Shown one piece after another: positions 49,866 through 51,956 of a DNA stretch of 51,956 nt. Position 1 is the stretch's first letter; every line of letters starts with the position of its first letter. The notes beneath the pieces are model-generated. The model was not told the origin of the DNA, did no database searches, and saw only the letters and a program-made list of their open reading frames with translations. The stretch lies in NCBI GenBank assembly GCA_023426575.1, contig JAFAAL010000037.1:1-51956 (forward strand), read 5' to 3'. This DNA is from Bacillota bacterium. GTDB taxonomy: Bacteria; Bacillota; Clostridia; Saccharofermentanales; DTU023. The position numbers and the translations under genes are program-made.

Positions 49866-51062
49866 ATGGCCCTGTTCAATCAAGATAAAGAATTCAATCA
49901 TGTCCAGTACTTCCCTCTTATCGAGAGAATGTATGAGCAAAGTAGCGTCGAAGAGATGAGAGCCCATGCCAGTTTTTCACAGCTAGAGCGCTTTCGAAAA
50001 GAGCTAGAAACCTTAAATCGCTTCGGCCTGCACAAGCGTTTGGAGATTAGATTGAAAGAGGCCCCAGGCGATGACTTTGCAGCTTCTAAATCTTCCGATG
50101 GCAAGGTCGATATGATTTACTCCGTGTCCAACGCTTCGATCCATGAAAGCTATTTAAAGCACGAGAATAAGCTATGCCATCGCCGTCATATTAAACATGC
50201 CTTTGTCAGCAGCACAGCGATAAAGTCGAATAGAAGCTTGCGTTATAACGCCAATAATCCGCCGCAGTGCTTGAACTGTGCGGCCCCGTTGGAAGCTCAA
50301 GGCGACAAGTATCACTGCGAATACTGTGGGACTTACTACGATGCCGAGGCCTATCACTACCTCTTAGCCCGATTTTTCATCCACCCCATCTTTAAGAAAT
50401 GGCGCCGCTATGTCTGGCCCGTTTTCCTTCTGATTCTTCTGATCGTGGGCATAGAGCATGCGGGCCTCATGGAGCTGCAAAAATGGGAAAAGCTTACAAT
50501 CAGTGCATCGTATCTTGTGGGCGCAATTCTACTCATTTTGTTTTTTGTGGCTTTGACGATCGGGCTCGTCAAGAGACATAAAGAAAAAGCCATCCTGAGC
50601 AGAATTCACCGTCACGACCCACATTTTTCTAAAGAAATATTGACGGCCAGAGCCAATGAGCTCCTGGGAATGCATCCCGAGCTTCTTATAAAAGAAAATC
50701 ACAGGGGCCAAGGAAAGCAGGGCGTCATCTGTCGCAGCATCCAGACTCTCCAGCTGAGCAAATATGAGAGAGAGGGGAATTGGGAATGCCTAGAGATGAA
50801 CGGCAAGGCGGACGTGCTCTTCCTGCATGGCTCCAATCAGAAGGTCAGACTCAAAGATCAAGAGCTTTCGTTTACACTTCATTTAGGGAGGCTCTATGGG
50901 ACTCTGACCCCAGTCCACGCCATAGCAGAGCAATTCAGCTGTCAAAGTTGTGGCAGTCATGAAATGATCGAGGACGAGGGCGTCCAGGTCTGCACTTATT
51001 GTCAAGCCGATCGTCCTATGGAAAGTATTGATTGGGTCTTGCTCTCACCCGACGATCATTGA
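49866..51062 (+). CDS. Membrane protein with Tim44-like regions and two zinc ribbons
   Basis: The 398-residue protein has an apparent duplicated layout: a Tim44/NTF2-like region (about 10-120), a zinc ribbon (CLNCAAPLEAQ..CEYC, about 135-154), two membrane segments (about 183-203 and 213-238), a second Tim44-like region starting 'RHDPHFSKEILTARANELLG' and a second zinc ribbon (CQSCGSHEM..CTYC, about 358-380). Both ribbons keep four Cys. Similar zinc-ribbon/Tim44 proteins occur in Clostridia; their role is unknown, possibly membrane-surface protein interaction. The start at 49866 is chosen from GGTGAG 10 bases upstream; an ATG at 49848 is possible. It follows the broken peptidase and seems less GC-rich than the rest of the window. 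Confidence 0.7.
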   Translation: MALFNQDKEFNHVQYFPLIERMYEQSSVEEMRAHASFSQLERFRKELETLNRFGLHKRLEIRLKEAPGDDFAASKSSDGKVDMIYSVSNASIHESYLKHENKLCHRRHIKHAFVSSTAIKSNRSLRYNANNPPQCLNCAAPLEAQGDKYHCEYCGTYYDAEAYHYLLARFFIHPIFKKWRRYVWPVFLLILLIVGIEHAGLMELQKWEKLTISASYLVGAILLILFFVALTIGLVKRHKEKAILSRIHRHDPHFSKEILTARANELLGMHPELLIKENHRGQGKQGVICRSIQTLQLSKYEREGNWECLEMNGKADVLFLHGSNQKVRLKDQELSFTLHLGRLYGTLTPVHAIAEQFSCQSCGSHEMIEDEGVQVCTYCQADRPMESIDWVLLSPDDH

Positions 51063-51156
51063 CGTCCCAGATCTTCATTTCCCCAGCCTGCCATTAAATC
51101 ATTCGGCAAAACGAAAGAATATAACCTCGAGTTCCGCCTTTTCTCTTACGCTGGGT

Positions 51157-51447
51157 CTAAGTTTTCGTCCACACCCCCCAGAGGTCTACCATCTCCGCCA
51201 CGAATTCTTTTGTAATTGGATAGCCAGAGGCGTCACCAATAATAGAATCAATACCGCAAAATGGGCATTCAGCTGTACGACCACCGCTATCTTCAATCCA
51301 GCCGTCTTCGTTAATCTCATCTGGTGTGAATATTTTAAGGCAATGAAAGCATCCGCATTTATCGCTTTGCCTTAACTCTAATTCGTTTTCAAAACTATGT
51401 TTATGTGCCAATGATGCAGGCAAATCTGAGAATGAACGGGCAGCCAT
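51157..51447 (-). CDS. Small protein with two CxxC motifs (probable zinc binding)
   Basis: A 96-residue soluble protein with two Cys pairs, 'CGCFHCLKIFTPDEINE' and 'AECPFCGIDSIIGDASGYPI', followed by 'TKEFVAEMVDLWG'. I recognise this as a widespread small cytoplasmic family of unknown function, apparently a zinc ribbon. AAGGAGAGGG lies 6-9 bases before the ATG at 51447; the longer frame to 51483 would begin upstream of that site. Single gene between the Tim44-like gene and the rRNA operon end. Confidence 0.8.
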   Translation of the reverse strand: MAARSFSDLPASLAHKHSFENELELRQSDKCGCFHCLKIFTPDEINEDGWIEDSGGRTAECPFCGIDSIIGDASGYPITKEFVAEMVDLWGVWTKT

Positions 51448-51481
51448 AAATAGCCCTCTCCTTACAAATAGGGATAATGTC

Positions 51482-51487
51482 ATTATA
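51482..51487 (-). promoter_or_regulatory. Candidate -10 box of the small two-CxxC gene
   Basis: The minus strand reads TATAAT 35 bases before the start; a weak TTTTGG lies 18 bases upstream. The rest of 51488-51705 shows no gene or clear signal. Confidence 0.5.
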
Positions 51488-51705
51488 GTTTATCTGTCTC
51501 ACTTCCCAAAAGAGTAAAAGTCCACGCTCATCGTTTATCGAGGTGACCCTCTGTCACAAACACAGCTGATTTATAGTGTTTCATTCGATTTACCCCCGCA
51601 TTCACCCAAGGGATGCGCTTTGATGTAGCTATCACGATTTTGTTTGCAAGTTCTGCCGTACCGTTTCTGCCCTAAAACCCTGTCATAGCAAGGATTTCAG
51701 GACAG

Positions 51706-51750
51706 AAAAAAGGACGACCCCGGATTCTATCCGTTTTGTCGTCCTTTTTT
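51706..51750 (-). terminator. Terminator of the rRNA-tRNA operon
   Basis: GGACGAC (51712-51718) and GTCGTCC (51738-51744) form a stem with an inner CGGAT/ATCCG helix; A6 and T6 flank both sides, giving a T run on the minus strand directly after tRNA-Asn. Confidence 0.88.
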
Positions 51751-51824
51751 GGCTCCCCCTGTTGGATTCGAACCAACGACCCTTCGGTTAACAGCCGAAT
51801 GCTCTACCGCTGAGCTAAGGAGGA
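51750..51824 (-). tRNA. tRNA-Asn (GTT)
   Basis: On the minus strand a 75-nt cloverleaf is complete: acceptor TCCTCCT/AGGGGGA, D arm GCTC..GAGC, anticodon stem TTCGG/CCGAA with loop CTGTTAA (anticodon GTT), T arm GTTGG-TTCGAAT-CCAAC, discriminator G and encoded CCA. It follows the 5S gene after 6 bases, so it is part of the rRNA operon transcript. Confidence 0.97.
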
Positions 51825-51830
51825 ATAAGA

Positions 51831-51945
51831 TCCGGCAATACCTATTTTCCCAGGCCGTCTCCAGCCAAGTATTTTCGGCAGCTCTGAGCTTAACTTCTGT
51901 GTTCGGTATGGGAACAGGTGTGGCCTCAGGCTCATCATCGCCGGA
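51831..51945 (-). rRNA. rrf: 5S ribosomal RNA
   Basis: On the minus strand the sequence has 5S hallmarks: CCACACCTGTTCCCATACCG, GAACACAGAAGTTAAGCTC, and terminal strands TCCGGCGA and ATTGCCGGA that pair as helix I. About 115 nt, complete inside the window. Transcription runs leftward, so 23S and 16S genes are expected beyond the right edge. Confidence 0.95.
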
Positions 51946-51956
51946 ATGGTTGAAGG

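Noticed and set aside
51488..51705. Possible small gene or RNA between the small two-CxxC gene and the rRNA terminator
   Set aside because: No start with a ribosome site, no coherent frame and no convincing hairpin were seen.

Overview
The window looks like a chromosomal segment of a moderately high-GC, low-oxygen Firmicute, probably class Clostridia. Supporting signs are an IspH-ribosomal S1 fusion, an M50/scpA/scpB/cmk/ispH-S1 operon, strong AGGAGG-type ribosome binding sites, TTG and GTG starts, an LPXTG surface protein, a TPP-riboswitch-controlled ThiT, an arginine deiminase operon, a membrane pyrophosphatase and a PPK2. I cannot name the genus. Almost all DNA is coding and many neighbours overlap by 1-20 bases. 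No CRISPR array, insertion sequence, phage gene or origin was seen.

Layout. 1-5.8 kb (+): sialic-acid-type operon with a 5'-truncated solute-binding lipoprotein, two CUT1 permeases, NanA, NanE and a ROK kinase (NanK); no transport ATPase. 5.8-6.5 kb (+): TPP riboswitch and thiT. 6.5-13.5 kb (-): dipeptidase pepV with its own promoter, then (reading leftward from 13.5 kb) M50 protease, scpA, scpB, cmk and ispH-rpsA as one overlapping operon. 13.5-15.4 kb (-): sortase-anchored adhesin with a probable thioester domain. 15.6-16.5 kb (+): E2/CAT-fold protein whose catalytic His position is Glu. 16.5-21.3 kb: a signalling unit of a binding-protein/7TM/pseudokinase, a catalytic histidine kinase and a divergent NarL-type regulator. 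21.4-24.9 kb (+): arcA-arcB-arcC. 24.9-25.6 kb (-): gpmA. 25.7-30.8 kb (+): a peptide ABC transporter in which one permease and both ATPases form a single polypeptide. 30.7-39.1 kb (-): purC, pyk, three predicted lipoproteins and malQ. 39.2-41.4 kb (+): MATE exporter and a lipase-like hydrolase. 41.4-44.3 kb (-): hppA and a coupled unknown gene. 44.35-45.05 kb (+): relic region. 45.2-47.8 kb (-): HIRAN protein, ppk2, M29 aminopeptidase. 48-51.1 kb (+): THUMP methyltransferase, broken C39-type peptidase, Tim44-like zinc-ribbon membrane protein. 51.2-51.4 kb (-): small four-Cys protein. Right edge (-): end of an rRNA operon with 5S rRNA, tRNA-Asn and terminator.

Physiology suggested: host glycan (sialic acid) and peptide use, ATP from arginine via arcABC (no arginine/ornithine antiporter here), and energy saving from pyrophosphate and polyphosphate. 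Many genes share an extended -10 element TGCTANNNT with poor -35 boxes.

The most unusual items are the sensor/pseudokinase/kinase/regulator unit at 16.5-21.3 kb and the permease-ATPase-ATPase fusion at 28.3-30.8 kb. All functional calls come from reading motifs by eye; no database search was run.
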